Shown: piece after piece, positions 37,936 to 49,874 of the stretch | Position numbering within the stretch: the first letter of the stretch is position 1 | Layout: every line of letters begins with the position of its first letter | NCBI RefSeq assembly: GCF_963583255.1 | Contig: NC_084807.1 | Coordinates: forward strand, 22,903,572 to 22,967,571 | From: Pyrus communis | Lineage: Eukaryota; Streptophyta; Magnoliopsida; Rosales; Rosaceae | Direction: 5' to 3' | DNA: 64,000 bases | The notes under the pieces: generated by a model | What the model was told of the DNA's origin: nothing | The model's input: only the letters and a program-made list of their open reading frames with translations | Database searches by the model: none | Program-made: the position numbers and the translations under genes

Positions 37936-39713
37936 GGCCATCTCCAACCGAAGGGTTCAAAGGGTTGAAAATAGCCCGAAAACCGTCTCCAACTGAGGGT
38001 TAGGCCAAAGGGCCAATCGGCTGCCCCAACTCAGCCAGCCAGCCCTGGGTCGGGGCAGAATTTTCATTATTCTTATCGGTTATATCCGACAGGAATGGTA
38101 GGCCAAAAGCTAGCCGTCAGTTACGATTGGATTCATTTTTTTTTTATGACTTTAAAAAATTCCCTTTTTTTCCTATAAATACCTAAGCCATTCCTACACC
38201 ATTTCTCACATAATTTTCACCATTCCATACTATCTCATTTCATTCTATTTCAATTCTTCACATTATATTTTCTTACATCTTCCAATAATCTTTCCTTCAA
38301 AATTTTCAATATTTTTCAAATGGCCTCATCTACAATGAAAGGTAAGGCTTGGATCCGAAAAGAAGATGAAGCTTTTTGCATGGCTTATAAATGGGTCTCG
38401 GAAGATAGTGTGAAGGGGATTTCTCAAACAAGTGAAGGTGTTTGGACTCATGTGTCCAAAAAATATTATGAGTTCTATGAAGGCACCACTTCACCGAATA
38501 CCCGAAACCACGAGAGTTGTTCTTCAAGATGGAAGAAACATCTTCATCCAAGTTTGAATAAATGACATCAAGCACTGTTAGCAGTTGCAAGTAGACATGA
38601 AAGCGGCGCCAATTACTACGACGAAGCAAGTGTTTTCACAATTTATTTTAAATATTTAATTATATTACATTTAATTTCATAAATTAATGTCCTTTAATTT
38701 TGGTAATTATATTTCATTATATTACATTTAATTTCATAAATTAATTTCCTTTAATTTTTGTAATTATATTTTCTAGGTATGCCAAGCGGAGGAATTGTAT
38801 ATTGAGGGCAGCTCGAAACCCTTTTAGCATCAAGGTTATTGGGAAATTTGTAAATGGTGGGTGTTATTTGAAAATCCACCTCAATATAGAGTAGCCCCTA
38901 TGTCGGGGTTCGGAATTGCATCCTCAGCTGTAGATATAGATGAAGATGGATCTCCTACCATTCAACAAATAAGGGTAGAAAATCTGTCTTCGGGTGAAGG
39001 TTCCATACCTAGGGTTATGGGATGAAACAAGGTCCGAAGGTTGAAGGAAAAAGGCAAGGCAAATGATGATTATGCCAGTCAACAGGAAGTCGCATCCTCA
39101 TTGCGATTAATGGCTGAGCAAAATGCCATTGCCGCGGAAGAAAGGAACCGTACGCATGAAGAACGGGCCAAAAAAATACAAGAAAAGATGAATGATAAGA
39201 ATATGGAAAGAAACACTTCGAATTTCACTCCAATGAGTAAGGCCTATTTTGATAGGAAAAAAAAGAAGATATTATGATCCGGCAGCAGTTGTTTACCTCT
39301 GACTATACTCCTACAATGGTGGATGATGAAGATGATGTTGATTATGGATATTAAATTTAAGTTGTTATAGTTTTTAAATTTAAGTTAATGTTGTTTTTAA
39401 ATTTAATTTGTAGTTTTTAAATTTAATTTGTAGTCTTTAAATTTAAGTTGTAGTTTTTGAATATAAGTTGTAGTTTTTAAATTTAAGTTGTTGTTTTTAA
39501 ATTTAAATAATAAATTATGTTTGGCCCTATGACTCTTTGGCCCTCGGTTGGAGACGATTTTTTGTGATAGGGTTAAAACGAGTCCTATGGCCCTTGGCCC
39601 TCGATTGGAGATGGATACAAATATGGCCCTGTATTGTTCATTAAAATATTAATATCTTGGAGAGCCAGAGGGCCAAAACGAGCCCTCTAACCAGCCTTCG
39701 GTTGGATATGACC
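37936..39713 (+). mobile_element. PIF/Harbinger-like element inserted in the outer element
   Basis: The termini GGCCATCTCCAACCGA and TCGGTTGGATATGACC are inverted, and TTA flanks both sides (37933-37935 and 39714-39716), the 3-bp signature of PIF/Harbinger. Subterminal repeats of the ctccaaccgaggg type recur. It contains a broken ORF1 (38320-39277) and no transposase, so it is non-autonomous. Confidence 0.85.
38320..39277 (+). pseudogene. Harbinger ORF1 (Myb/SANT trihelix-like), degraded
   Basis: It starts MASSTMKGKAWIRKEDEAFC and continues with ISQTSEGVWTHVSKKYYEF and CSSRWKKHLHPSLNK, the SANT/trihelix-like DNA-binding region of Harbinger ORF1 proteins. A TGA replaces the expected Trp after SLNK. 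After an apparent intron (to TAG/GTATGCCAAG near 38775) come CQAEELYIEGSSKPF, a TAG, FENPPQYRVAPMSGFG, a further TGA, then KVRRLKEKGKANDD and an Ala/Glu-rich C-terminus. At least three in-frame stops make it non-functional. Confidence 0.75.
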
Positions 39714-40539
39714 TTACTTCCCCCCTCACATTTCTCTCTCCTTTTCTCTTTCTTAGTCCTACCCATTTATCTCTCTAGCCATTTGCATATCGATGGAGGT
39801 GGGGATTTAGAAAGATGAGATTTGAATGGCTGATGGGAGGCATGGTGGTCCACGATGGAATCAAGGTTCCTGTAATTTTGTTAATTTGCAAGGAGTTAGG
39901 GTTTTTGGAGGATGAGATTTTGAGCTTCAGCGATGGTAGGGATTAAAGACTTAAAGTCGTTCGAGAGGGCAGTGTCGACAAGCTCGGGTCAGTCGCTGAA
40001 AGGGTGGTGTTGACGAGCTCGTGGTCAGGTCGATTGTCTTGGGTTTTGAGGACGGAACTGGTCTGAGAGACGTTGGAGACGGCGCGTTGAATGATGGCGA
40101 GGACTTTTGGGTTGGAGAGGTGGGGCATCTAGGATGGGGGTTGGTCGAAGGGAAGGGCTTTGATGCGTATTTTGTAGAGGTCGGGAGGGAAAAAAGAAAA
40201 AAAAGGAAGAAGGAAAAACAGGTAAAAAAGAAATAAAAAAGGAAAAAGGGGAAAATAAAGAAAAGAAAAAAATGTTTAAATATTAGTTCACGTGTCAATC
40301 AGTAGGTTCTACGCTTGTCACGTTAGCAATTAACAGAAAAAATTAACAGAGAAACTAACGGAGGTCTGATATTGCAACAAATTTGTAAAATGAGGTACGA
40401 AATTGCAATGTTTAAAAAATGAGGTATGAAATTGTGGTGTGACCTAAAATTGAGGTGGTTTAGTGTAATTTACCTTTCACTTTTTTATTGAGCCAAAGCC
40501 AATAAAACATTAGAACAGACGGATGAGGATAGGATTCTC

Positions 40540-41160
40540 ACATTCTATCTGTTTATCGCTTATCATGCAGTAAGTTTTCATTAGGTATTGTTTGTGTTTA
40601 ATTTTAAATAAAAAAAATTCAAAATTTAGCCCATATGATATATGCAAGGTTTAAAAAAACGCTAGACACTAATTGGACGACAGGTTGGGGCCTAATAGCT
40701 TGGCGGGGGCCAGGCGGACTAAAGCGAATTTAAGTAAAATCTATTATATATCATATAAATAAGTGTTTTCGTATACTAAAAAATACATAAGTTGCAAAAT
40801 ATAATGACATATAGATTATAAAATATTATAATATAATGAAAACATGGGGAATAAGCATACAATGTGTGTCAACCTTAGTATTCAACAAGTATCTTACAAT
40901 TTATTAAATAAATAAAATGCAAAATGAAAGTTACCTATTTTCTATCTAAGTGAGAGTCACGAGTCACAACTTAGGCGTGGTGCCTAGGTAGGTCTGGGAG
41001 GGCTAGGTGGGCGTCTAGCACTCTAGGCGAGCGCTTTAGCAAGTTAGAGGCTATTTCTTTATTTTCAAACGTCTAGTGATTAATCAGGACGATAATTAGC
41101 TGCCTAACAGTAAGTATATGATGAACAAATACGATATGAGAATATCTGAATCGTCACAAA
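40540..41160. mobile_element. Palindromic MITE split by another insertion
   Basis: The left half (gtttatcgcttatcatgcag ... ttaattttaaataaaa) and right half (atatgatgaacaaatacgat ... gaatcgtcacaaagtg) correspond to the element at 22275-22490. About 470 bp (roughly 40625-41095), with cgctagacactaattggacg and ccaggcggactaaag, separate them. That insert looks like a different dispersed repeat. Confidence 0.55.
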
Positions 41161-41289
41161 GTGAATCGGATGGTTCCAAATCCAGAACGGACGGCATCAT
41201 TCCACATGGAGTGTAGTAGACCAATGACATCGAAGTTTGGCGAGCCCCATAACTCCGTTACATAATTGGCCCAAACTATTCGACCCGAA

Positions 41290-43225
41290 CGTTGACTTGT
41301 TTTTGTTCTTTCGGGTCGGAGCGAAAAGGCGAATAAAAGCGCGGTTCTTCTTCTCCACTTCACTCGCGTTTCGTTTCGTTTCGGCTACAGTTGAGCGCTC
41401 TCTGACATTGAAGATCTGTTCGCTGCTTCTGCCGGTTTCGCGTTCGATCTTCACCACTGAAGGTACTCTCTCTCTAATGCTTCTGATTAGTTTCCACTTT
41501 TATGATTTTTCGAACATGTTTATGGGATCTCGATTTCTCGAACATGATTGTCAGTGTAAAACCCTAGAAATTTGGTGCTTTTTTCCAATTTGTTTTTCTG
41601 CGTGAGGAAAACTACATTTGCAAGGTTGAAATTGTTTGTTTTGAGCTGAATGATACATGATGATCGCATAGCGGAGTGGATATCGCATTAGACTCCGGAT
41701 CTAAAGGTCGTGGGTTCGAATCCCACTGCGATCGTTCCCCCTTTATGCATTTCCCAATTTCTGTTTTTAATTTTTATTTTTCCGCTATGAATGGTTTTGG
41801 ATTCTGGGTAGAAAAATTGGACAAAGGCATTGCTAATTACTACTGACAAGTGACATAACTCTCTGTGATTCATGTACTTTCGAGGTTCGGAGAATAGCAG
41901 TTTCATCTTCAATCGTAAACAAGTACATATAGTTTAAGGAAATGTAAGATAAAATGTTTGATATAAGGTTCTGGTTGCCAAATTATTGGAATATGGATAA
42001 TGTTACATTGAAATATGCTTTAGTTTCATCTACAAAGATGGCGGGAATATTCACCGAGGATGAGAGCAGAATATCTCTTAGATTTGTTGATGCTTGTTAA
42101 AAGGGAAAAGATAGCGGAAATATTCGCCGAGGATGGAGTAGAATGTCTCTTAGATTTGATGGTGCTTGTTAAAAGTGAATAGATAGCGGGAATATTCATC
42201 GAGAGGATGGGAGTAGAATGTCTTTTAGATTTGTTGATGCTCTTTAAAAGGGAAAAGATAGCGGGAATATTCACTGAAGATGGGAGTAGAATGTCTCTTT
42301 CTTGATACAGTAATGATATGTTCGTATTAAATGATTGAAGATGCCTATTTTCACTGGTGAGGTTTTATTAACAAGCAATGTGCAAAACTAGTCGGATAAT
42401 GTGAGGTGTGACTTAGTATGTACATAATCACTGTGCTTCTGCTCTGTCTTCTTGTGTACTGCATCTGCATCACTTTTTTGTTTTGAACAAGACCGTGTAA
42501 TTGTTGTGTATGCTATATTTCTTTGATTAGTGAATAAGACTACTCAAGATACCGGAAAGCGGATTTTATGTTCCATTTCTTGAACTAGGCATCGAAGGTT
42601 TTGTGGTCAGAGTCAGTGAAGTAGAATCCACAATACTGGACATGATATGATTGAATTTATTCTCACAAAAGAGACCCGATTGAGGAATATATTCCCAATG
42701 ATTAAAGATGCTTCTGCTCGTGGTTTGATGTTTGCTGTTAACCGAAGTGCCTTTTGTACCCTATCAAGATTTATGTGGATATGCTATAAATTTGTTTGGA
42801 GATTACTTATTTGAAAATCGATATGTGATCATGCCTAAAAGTTGTATACCCACACACACACACACATTCATGACCTTGCGTTTGTATTTCTGGCGAACCA
42901 ATTCATCCAGTTCTATATTTCCTCAATTGACTACTCTGAATTTTGAACTTGACGCTGTTTGAATCGAAGATCCATAGACTACTTGATATGCGCGTGTCTG
43001 TGTGTGTAATATAGATTGTGCTGTGAAGCATGTAAATGTGCGTTGCGCAGATTTAATATGATATTTTGTAGTGTAATGCTAATTCGTGTCATTCTGTTTG
43101 TCTTCCAACAGATGATTGATGATGTAGGGCTGGGGACTGTTGCCAACTTACTTGGCATGTTCATATTTTTTCTAGTGATTGCTTATCATTACGTGACGGC
43201 CGACCCAAAATACGAGGGCAACTGA
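41290..43225 (+). CDS. OST4: Oligosaccharyltransferase subunit OST4 (37 aa)
   Basis: The coding region is 43112-43225 and begins directly after an acceptor (ttccaacag/ATG). It encodes [20 protein letters not shown] then [17 protein letters not shown], 37 aa. This matches plant OST4A/B, a single-span subunit of the ER oligosaccharyltransferase complex that N-glycosylates proteins. The membrane segment is roughly residues 8-28, with a short charged C-tail. A leader exon from about 41290 ends at 41462 (actgaag/gtactctc), and the ~1.65-kb intron holds tRNA-Arg(CCG) and a 73-bp minisatellite. The 5' boundary is approximate. This protein is very short and is easily missed by length filters. Confidence 0.88.
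41662..41734 (+). tRNA. tRNA-Arg(CCG)
   Basis: A 73-nt cloverleaf. The acceptor GATCGCA pairs with TGCGATC, discriminator G. The anticodon stem-loop TTAGA-CTCCGGA-TCTAA gives CCG, and the T-arm is GTGGG-TTCGAAT-CCCAC. It lies in the same orientation inside the leader intron of OST4, 200 bp after the donor. Confidence 0.96.
42041..42300. repeat. 73-75-bp minisatellite (3.5 copies) in the OST4 leader intron
   Basis: Units start at gcgggaatattcaccgagga near 42041, 42114, 42186 and 42261 (lengths 73, 72, 75 and a partial). Shared parts include tctcttagatttg and gatgcttgttaaaag. The fourth copy is cut off near 42300. The minus-strand open frame here is only the repeat read through. Confidence 0.9.
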
Positions 43226-43922
43226 AAAACTGAGTTGTGTATGTGTTAATGGAGAGACCATATGGCACCCCAAGAAACACATGGATCATGCAACGTAGTG
43301 TTTGAATTTTGTTAGCATAACAAAAGACGGGGGATATAAACCTGAAGTTTTGTGTACCTGCAACTTTTGGTAGCTCTCAATACAATAATCTTCTCTTCCT
43401 TTTTATCTCGTTAATAATTTGTGTATTCATGACGTTGATTGTGTTTTGCGATGTGAAAAACACAAGGGATTCTTATATTGTCTTCAAACTGTCCCATCCC
43501 TGAGGGGTACCCGTGTCAATAACACATCATGTAAGTTTCGCTTTACATGGCGTTTAATTGGCACGAAATGTCACAGTGATAAGTACCTGTATCCTAAAAG
43601 TTGGCGGCGGTTCCAAAACACACAATAAAAACAGTTCAAACTTTCTAAAGTGACTTTTTTTAACTACCGAGAAAAAGTAAACAAACAGTTCGGGACTTCC
43701 TCCGAAACAAAAACAAAAAGCAAAAACAATTTCGCAGTTTGAGACATTGTAAACAAAAACAGACCCTCAAAACCTGAACCCAGTTCCTAGCAACAGCAGT
43801 TTCATCGGAAGCAAGCAGTCTTTTGGCAAACAGCCCCGGCTCCTCAAACAGAACAAAACACAAGTATCTCTGGTCGCATGATATCCAGCTAGTTTTATGC
43901 CAGCTAGTTTTATGCAATGGAC
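43226..43922. other. 3' untranslated and convergent intergenic region
   Basis: It contains the OST4 3' UTR (left) and the 3' UTR of the ubiquitin-conjugating enzyme gene (right), which converge. No other gene is seen. Confidence 0.5.
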
Positions 43923-46900
43923 TCATAACATTTCTTGAGACTTTCTGACACACCGCCCTACTTTCTTCCTGAACTCGTCCCTACTCTCTCTCCATTGTTT
44001 CTGGAAACACACAATTAACAACATATGTCAGCGGATTAGACAGATACCACAAGGTAAATAAGTCAACAAGATAAGCCATTCACATGAATCACTGGTGAGC
44101 CAGTTGAACTGACACCGTTTGTTTCCTCGTTCAATATTCAAAACATCCAAGCCTGAATGGCAAATTGAACCTAGTATTATGATGTACATAAAAGCTGCTT
44201 ACACTATGTTTCTGTCCAATGTGTTTTACCGGGAAGAAAATCATGTCTTTCTTGTGAGCTTAGATGTTACTTTTAAGAAAACCAAGTGGACTAACAAGTG
44301 ATGTACAATGTAAAGCATAGTCCTCAATCATTTTTTTTTTTTTAATTAAGGAGCTGTGGCTTTACGAATTATTCCATGATCCCCAGAAAATATCTTATCA
44401 GCAAGTACTACCAGAATCGAAGCATTTATACCATGTCGCTCTATATGCGAATTGAACTCCAGCATCCAATCCAAAGTAGTGTCAAACAAATAATACTCAA
44501 AAGAACTGATAATGAAATCAACAAATAAAGTTAAAAAAACCTACCGCAGCATCGACATTCGCAGGAGATTCATCATTAGGGCTTGAAAGCATTGAGATTA
44601 TACTCAAAAGAATACTCTCAACCTGCAGAATAACAACAAATTCGTTAGTAGATCCTCAACAATAGGAACACGGTAACTGCGTTCATATAATAGTATGTGG
44701 ATCCATAGAAAATTAAACAAAATGCCTGGTACTTTGGGTCTGAGTTTGTAAACCAGAAGGAATCAACAATCAGTGTACATTTGATAATACAGCACATCCA
44801 GAACTGTCTCCAGTTAAAGACATTCCTCAGAGTCACATACAAACAAACGTTTTACGAGTTCACCAGAAATTTCAGTATGTACCGTATATTTAAGGCACAA
44901 CTTCATTACTTTTCCAACAATAAAAGTAAAACCGGTGGTTTCCCACAACCATTCCGAAGTCAGTGTCACAGATCTTCAACTTGCAACAAGCCCACTTTTC
45001 AAACAACTGATTCCATTGCCTTGTAAAAGTTGGTGTTGTTCCCGACACCAGTGCCAACTTTTCCATAAGCACCTAAACCACTAAATAGAAGCCACTTGAA
45101 GGTTAAATCACAGGTTCAATGTTGGAAAATTCAACTACCATAGTGATCCAGATTCTCCATTCCCTCTTTGTGATCTCTTATACTCTCTTCACTTGAGCAC
45201 TCCCGATTGAAACCTACAGAAAGCTCAGATATGTACTATATCATTAACTCTCAAGATTCTGCAACTTTACTGCAAGCTTGTCTAGTTTCATAAAGTTCCT
45301 CCTCAAGACAAAGGAAGAGGAAGCAAACTAACATGAGGTTCATGGTACTAGCACATAGAAGAATGACTAATGATTAGGGACTTCTCCGATCGAACGATGC
45401 ACTAGTTTCCAATGCATCATGCAGGTAAAAAATTGTACAGCACAATACAATAATAAACCTGAACCCAACTCAAGCAATCTTTGTCTAAACTAGAGTTGTG
45501 CTAGGGTTTAGGAACAAGCACCTCAATACAGGCTCAGGATGAGATCCACAGGGCTATTGTACAATTCAGTCCTGCGATGATCTCATTTCAATCCTTACAG
45601 TTGGCCACCACCAAGTTGCACTGCCAATTATAACTACCATCAGATAATCAGTGTATTAATGACACACACAAACTCGACCACTTAGGTATGTGTAACTCTC
45701 CAACTTTTGAATCTTTATCCAGAAACACTTGCAACCTTCTAATATTTCATTGTTATTTGAAACAGAAAGGGGAAACCACACTGCAAAATCCGCTAAAGAA
45801 TTGATCCACTACTTATAACCACACAATGGTACTACAGTTACAACTTGCAATCCAACACTGCACCCCTAGGATTATGGCTACAACTAAACAAGTGAAACCA
45901 CAAAAGCTGAAAAGTAACAAGATTTTTATTCCAAATGCTGCACATAAAACATAGATAAATGGAAGAACCAATATTGACAAATAAGTACATACTGTATGGA
46001 CTGGGTTCCAGCGCTCAGTTGCAAGCTCGTAGCCATTTGGATCGTCACCAGGGGGATGAAGAATTGAAACACAAACCTTTCCATCCGAGTAAACTGCAAA
46101 AGACATGGAAGCTTGATCACGATGAACTAGAGGTGGAAAAGCAATATTCACAAGTTACTTCAGAAACAATATACAGAAGACAGTTGTTACCATTGGGGTG
46201 CCACATCTCTGAGGTAAATCTCACTATAGGAGGGTTGCACGGATAATCCTCGGGGAAACTCATGATGGCATTAAAGAAACCGCCCTCACTACAACAAATA
46301 AATTATAATGAACTAGGTCAGTTAAAAAATTCGGTTCCCAAACAAAAATCCTGTGGGTTTTCCTGTCTTCACTATCAAAAGCATGCAATAAATTAGCTTC
46401 TAGTAACATCTGACGAACACCAAAAAAAACAAAGGAAACTGAATCCAATCGTGTCCAAATCAAATAAACATCCGAAACCCTTTTTCGTCTAAAGAATGCA
46501 TTAAATTAGCTTCTAGTAAGATCTGCAAAACACCGAAAAATTTGACAACACTTAATCCAATCATGTTCAAGTCAATTTTTTCATGCTTTAGGGAAAACTG
46601 AAAACTAATCATCACCGCAAAAGATATGAACTTTGTGACCAATTCCATCAAATACTCCGAACCCAAAACGAAACACATGAATTCAAACAAACCCTTATGG
46701 TCATATCAAAAGAAAATCAACCTGTTAAAAGAACACACACATGCACCAAAACAAGAAGCACAGAAACTAAATTTCGAGCAAAACCATGTTTTAAAGAACG
46801 GGAAAGACATCGCATTACTTACTAGAGAGTGTCGGGTGGGCCAATAATCGTGACGTTCCATTCGAAGATGTTGTCTTCGTTCACCAAACCGGCCGAGAAT

Positions 46901-47107
46901 CCATCAACTGGGTGTTTGCAGAGATCTACAGGAAAATTCAGAAGAACAAAAAAAAAAAAAACAGAGTTTAAAAATTTAATCAAGAAAGCCAAATCTCCAA
47001 AAACGAGAAGAGATAGATATATGGACTCATGGATTGAGATTAAAGGTGCAACCTTTGAGTTGCTTTTGGAGGAGGAGGCTGGCCTGGGAAGAAGGAGCCG
47101 TAGCCAT
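43923..47107 (-). CDS. UBC7: Ubiquitin-conjugating enzyme E2, UBC7/13/14 (UBE2G1) type
   Basis: Six exons: 47053-47107, 46823-46925, 46191-46288, 45993-46093, 44545-44622 and 43923-44000. They total 513 nt and encode 170 aa, starting [20 protein letters not shown]. The E2 receives ubiquitin from E1 on Cys93 in [16 protein letters not shown]. The extra loop rich in Asp/Gly after the cysteine ([19 protein letters not shown]) and the tail [16 protein letters not shown] identify the UBE2G1-like class, linked in other eukaryotes to ER-associated degradation and K48 chains. The HPN motif is WHPNVYSDG. A (GA)n tract occupies the leader 20-57 bp before the ATG, and a TATATATA box is near 47209. The exact paralogue (7, 13 or 14) is uncertain. 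Confidence 0.95.
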
Positions 47108-47122
47108 GGGAAACGCAGAGAG

Positions 47123-47126
<4 letters not shown>

Positions 47127-47163
<37 letters not shown>
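47127..47163. repeat. (GA)n microsatellite in the E2 leader
   Basis: About eighteen GA units, 20 bp upstream of the E2 start codon on the transcribed strand, so probably a CU-rich 5' UTR tract. Confidence 0.95.
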
Positions 47164-47169
<6 letters not shown>

Positions 47170-47634
47170 TTGGGTTGGATTTTAATAGAGAAAGGAGGAG
47201 GGGGGATATGATATATATAGAGATTAGAATTGGTGTTCAACTTTGTTTTTGGAATCAAACCGACCGATAATTTTAACTTTTTCTATAAAAAAAAAAAGAA
47301 AAAAAAAAGAAGGAAAATTAACCCAACAATAAATTTAACCTTATGCCGGATGCCACTCCCGCCGCCCAACTTGTAAATCATCAACTTATAATTTACAATT
47401 TGTTTAGTGCTTTTTTAACATAAAAAAAAAAATTCTTTAAGTTCGAATTACTTTTATATTATTTTTAGTTTGTAAATTTAATACTAGAATTGTTACATAT
47501 AATTGTTGACAGTTTGTGTTACCAAACTTGAGTGCCAAGCAAAGTCGTAAAAAAGAACTCGATATTAAGCAAATTTTAAAAACTAAATCTAGTTTGGATC
47601 CTAATGATATTTTTTCCACTAGTGACTAAGGGTC

Positions 47635-48345
47635 AATTTTAAGCGTTACTAAAAAAAAGGTGAGTTCAACAAAATAACCTCGAGAGATAAGTTTAATTGC
47701 GTGAACTATAAGGGGTTTGTAAAAGTCTATCTTTTTGTTGCACTTATTCTAAGCGTTACTGCAGAGAGTTTCAACAAAAAGAAATTTAAGCGACAAGTTA
47801 ATTGCGTGAGCCACAAGCGTCTTGTAAACCTTTATCTTGTCACTAGTACCTATTTTAAAACGTTACTGAAAATGAGAAATTTAACAAAAAACAATTTCGA
47901 GAAACAAGTTTATCACGTGGGTCAAGCGTCTTGTAAACGTTTGTCTTTTCTCTAGTACATGTTTTGAAAGCGTTACTGAAACCTCAAGAAACACGTGAGC
48001 CACAGGCTTTTTAAAGCTTGTCTTTGTGCTAGCACTTATTTTAAACGTGTTAAAGAGAAAATCAACAAAATAAAAGTTTGAGGCACAAGTTAATCGCGTG
48101 AGGTGCCAAGCACCTCACAAAAATTTCTCTTTTCACTAACACCTATTTTAAAGCGTTACTGGTAAAAAAAAAAATTAACAAAAAAACTTGATGAGACAAG
48201 TTAGTCACTTGATCCGCAAACACCTTATAATCGTTTGTCTTTTCACTAGCACCTGTTTTGAAGCGTTATTGAAAATAGGAATTTAACCAAAAAAAAACCT
48301 CAAAAAAACAAATTAATCATGTAAGCCACAAGCGCTTTGCCAAAA
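47635..48345. repeat. ~110-bp degenerate tandem array (about 6.5 units)
   Basis: cgttact-like cores are at about 47644, 47754, 47861, 47971, 48046 (decayed), 48154 and 48264. Spacing is 107-110 bp except one shortened unit (75). Each unit also has tgagccacaagcgtcttgta-type, gtttgtcttttcactagcac-type and acaagttaatcgcgtga-type segments. It lies in the 5' upstream region of the E2 gene, between it and a stretch of unrecognised sequence. Function unknown. Confidence 0.85.
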
Positions 48346-49445
48346 TCCCTCTTTTTTGGCAAGCATCTAGCATACAAAGTGTGGTGGGAAATAGAAAGAA
48401 CTTGCAATGTGGGCATCACTTTATTATACCTCCTTTGGATGTCCCAATTTCTCTTCAAAACAATGGAGATTGGCTCTGATTTCTTGTCATTAATTTGTAG
48501 ACCGAGAATATGGCAATATATCTTGTTTGTCATCTCAAAGGAAGTGGAGGAGCTTCTTTCTTTCACGCCGAAAACATATCATGTTGTATCAGTTAATGGT
48601 TCAAGGAAACCTAAAATTCATGGAGAACTCACATTCCATGCTAGTCCACTATGCCATTTGCCAAAGGTCGTGTCCTGCAGGAGCAAAACGGATGGTTGCG
48701 TGTGTCAAACAAGGTAGTCTCTCGTACGGTACATCAGTTGTGGTTGAGCGTTAAAATGTTCGCTTAGATCGTGAAATACTTGACAGTAACTGCTCATGCT
48801 TGTAGCTCAAGATGCAGATTCAGACTCAAAGAGTATAAGAAAATGTTCGAATAATCTGGTACATCGATTTTGAATCGAAGAACATCATCTGCAGTGCTTG
48901 ATTTCGGAACTTGTCCGGCAAGAAATAGTTTGGTGGCCACAGGATTCATGTTAGCTACTTGGGTAAGCCCTAGTATTGGTACTGCTACTGCTACAGCTAC
49001 TGCCGATTCTTTTTTCTTTACATTTACATTTTGGTCAGCCAAATTTAACCATTGTTAAAGTAATGATGGAACAACTGTCTTGTTTCTGTGGAAGTAGCTC
49101 AATTCCATAAAGGTGGTTAACCCTCATACCGTTCACAAAATTCCGTCCGGGCTGAAGCCTATCGGAAATCTGAAACTGCCATCTGCGCGTGAGGTTGGTG
49201 GAGCACGCACACGAATTAGCAAGCTGCAGAAGATGCATTTGTTGGATTATATCGGTAGGTTTGATGAATTTTCCGGATTTTCGAGTTTGATGTTCATGTT
49301 TCCTAATTTGCTGCTGAATCTGTTTTCAGAGCAGCTATGAAGAAGCAACAATGATGGAGTTCCCTGGTGTTTTATCTTCGAAATCAAATCGAACCTGCTC
49401 ATAAAACCTAATCGAAAATCCGAGCGAAAACAATGAAGTTTCATA
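48346..49445. other. Unassigned region with weak open frames
   Basis: Several frames of 60-126 codons are open on both strands here (for example minus 48794-49042 and 49247-49444; plus 48337-48717). I recognise none, they start at non-ATG codons or lack conserved motifs, and splicing between them is not evident. It may be a degraded gene. No confident call. Confidence 0.25.
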
Positions 49446-49874
49446 GAGAAGAAAATAGGCTACAAGTTACTTCCTTTATACAAAGAACCTTCAATCCAAA
49501 GCATAACATGGGAATGCAAACTTCATAATAATGTCGAACTCCCGAAACCGCTATGCACTGAGATTTGTAGTGCAAAGCTAGAACAAGCAAAAGGCATATG
49601 GCCAAATAAAGCATAAGATACAGAGCAGTCTTACCATACCATCTATAAAAATCAACATATCAATCTGATAAATTGTATGAAAATATAAAAAGGAAAAGGG
49701 GAAGGCTGCTATCTTTTTGCCCTTTTTTTTCTTAGGGTGGGGGTTTAAATACCTAAAGGGGTGAAGAAAAAAAAAATCAGATTTCATTCAATAGATTTCC
49801 TCGGTGGAATCTAGTTAAAATAAACAATGAAACAGTAAAAAATGTTTCTTGCATCTGTCATCTGAATGCCTGCA

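Larger units (their letters stand above)
37567..40475. mobile_element. Long-TIR (Mutator-like) non-autonomous element, outer of a nested pair
   Basis: Ends read GGGTAAATTACACTAAACAA on the left and, in complement, AGGTAAATTACACTAAACCA on the right, with imperfect inverted repeats running ~200 bp inward. The 9-bp direct repeat TTCACTTTT flanks the element (37558-37566 and 40476-40484), as expected for Mutator-like elements. The interior has an (AAT)n run (37815-37860), a CT-rich stretch, a G-rich tract (39800-40200) with no convincing gene, and a complete inserted Harbinger-like element at 37936-39713. No transposase is encoded. Confidence 0.8.

Noticed and set aside
38320..39277. Intact functional gene from MASSTMKGK
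   Set aside because: At least three in-frame stops interrupt it and it lies between Harbinger ends; treated as degraded ORF1.
42026..42274. Minus-strand open frame in the OST4 leader intron
   Set aside because: It is the 73-bp minisatellite read through in a frame free of stops; the repeated peptide pattern follows the repeat unit.
47635..48345. CRISPR array
   Set aside because: The repeats are degenerate, ~110 bp long and without short spacers; the genome is a plant.
48300..49445. Possible gene between the 110-bp array and the HSP20-like gene
   Set aside because: Overlapping open frames on both strands, no family similarity recognised, no consistent splicing. Left unassigned.
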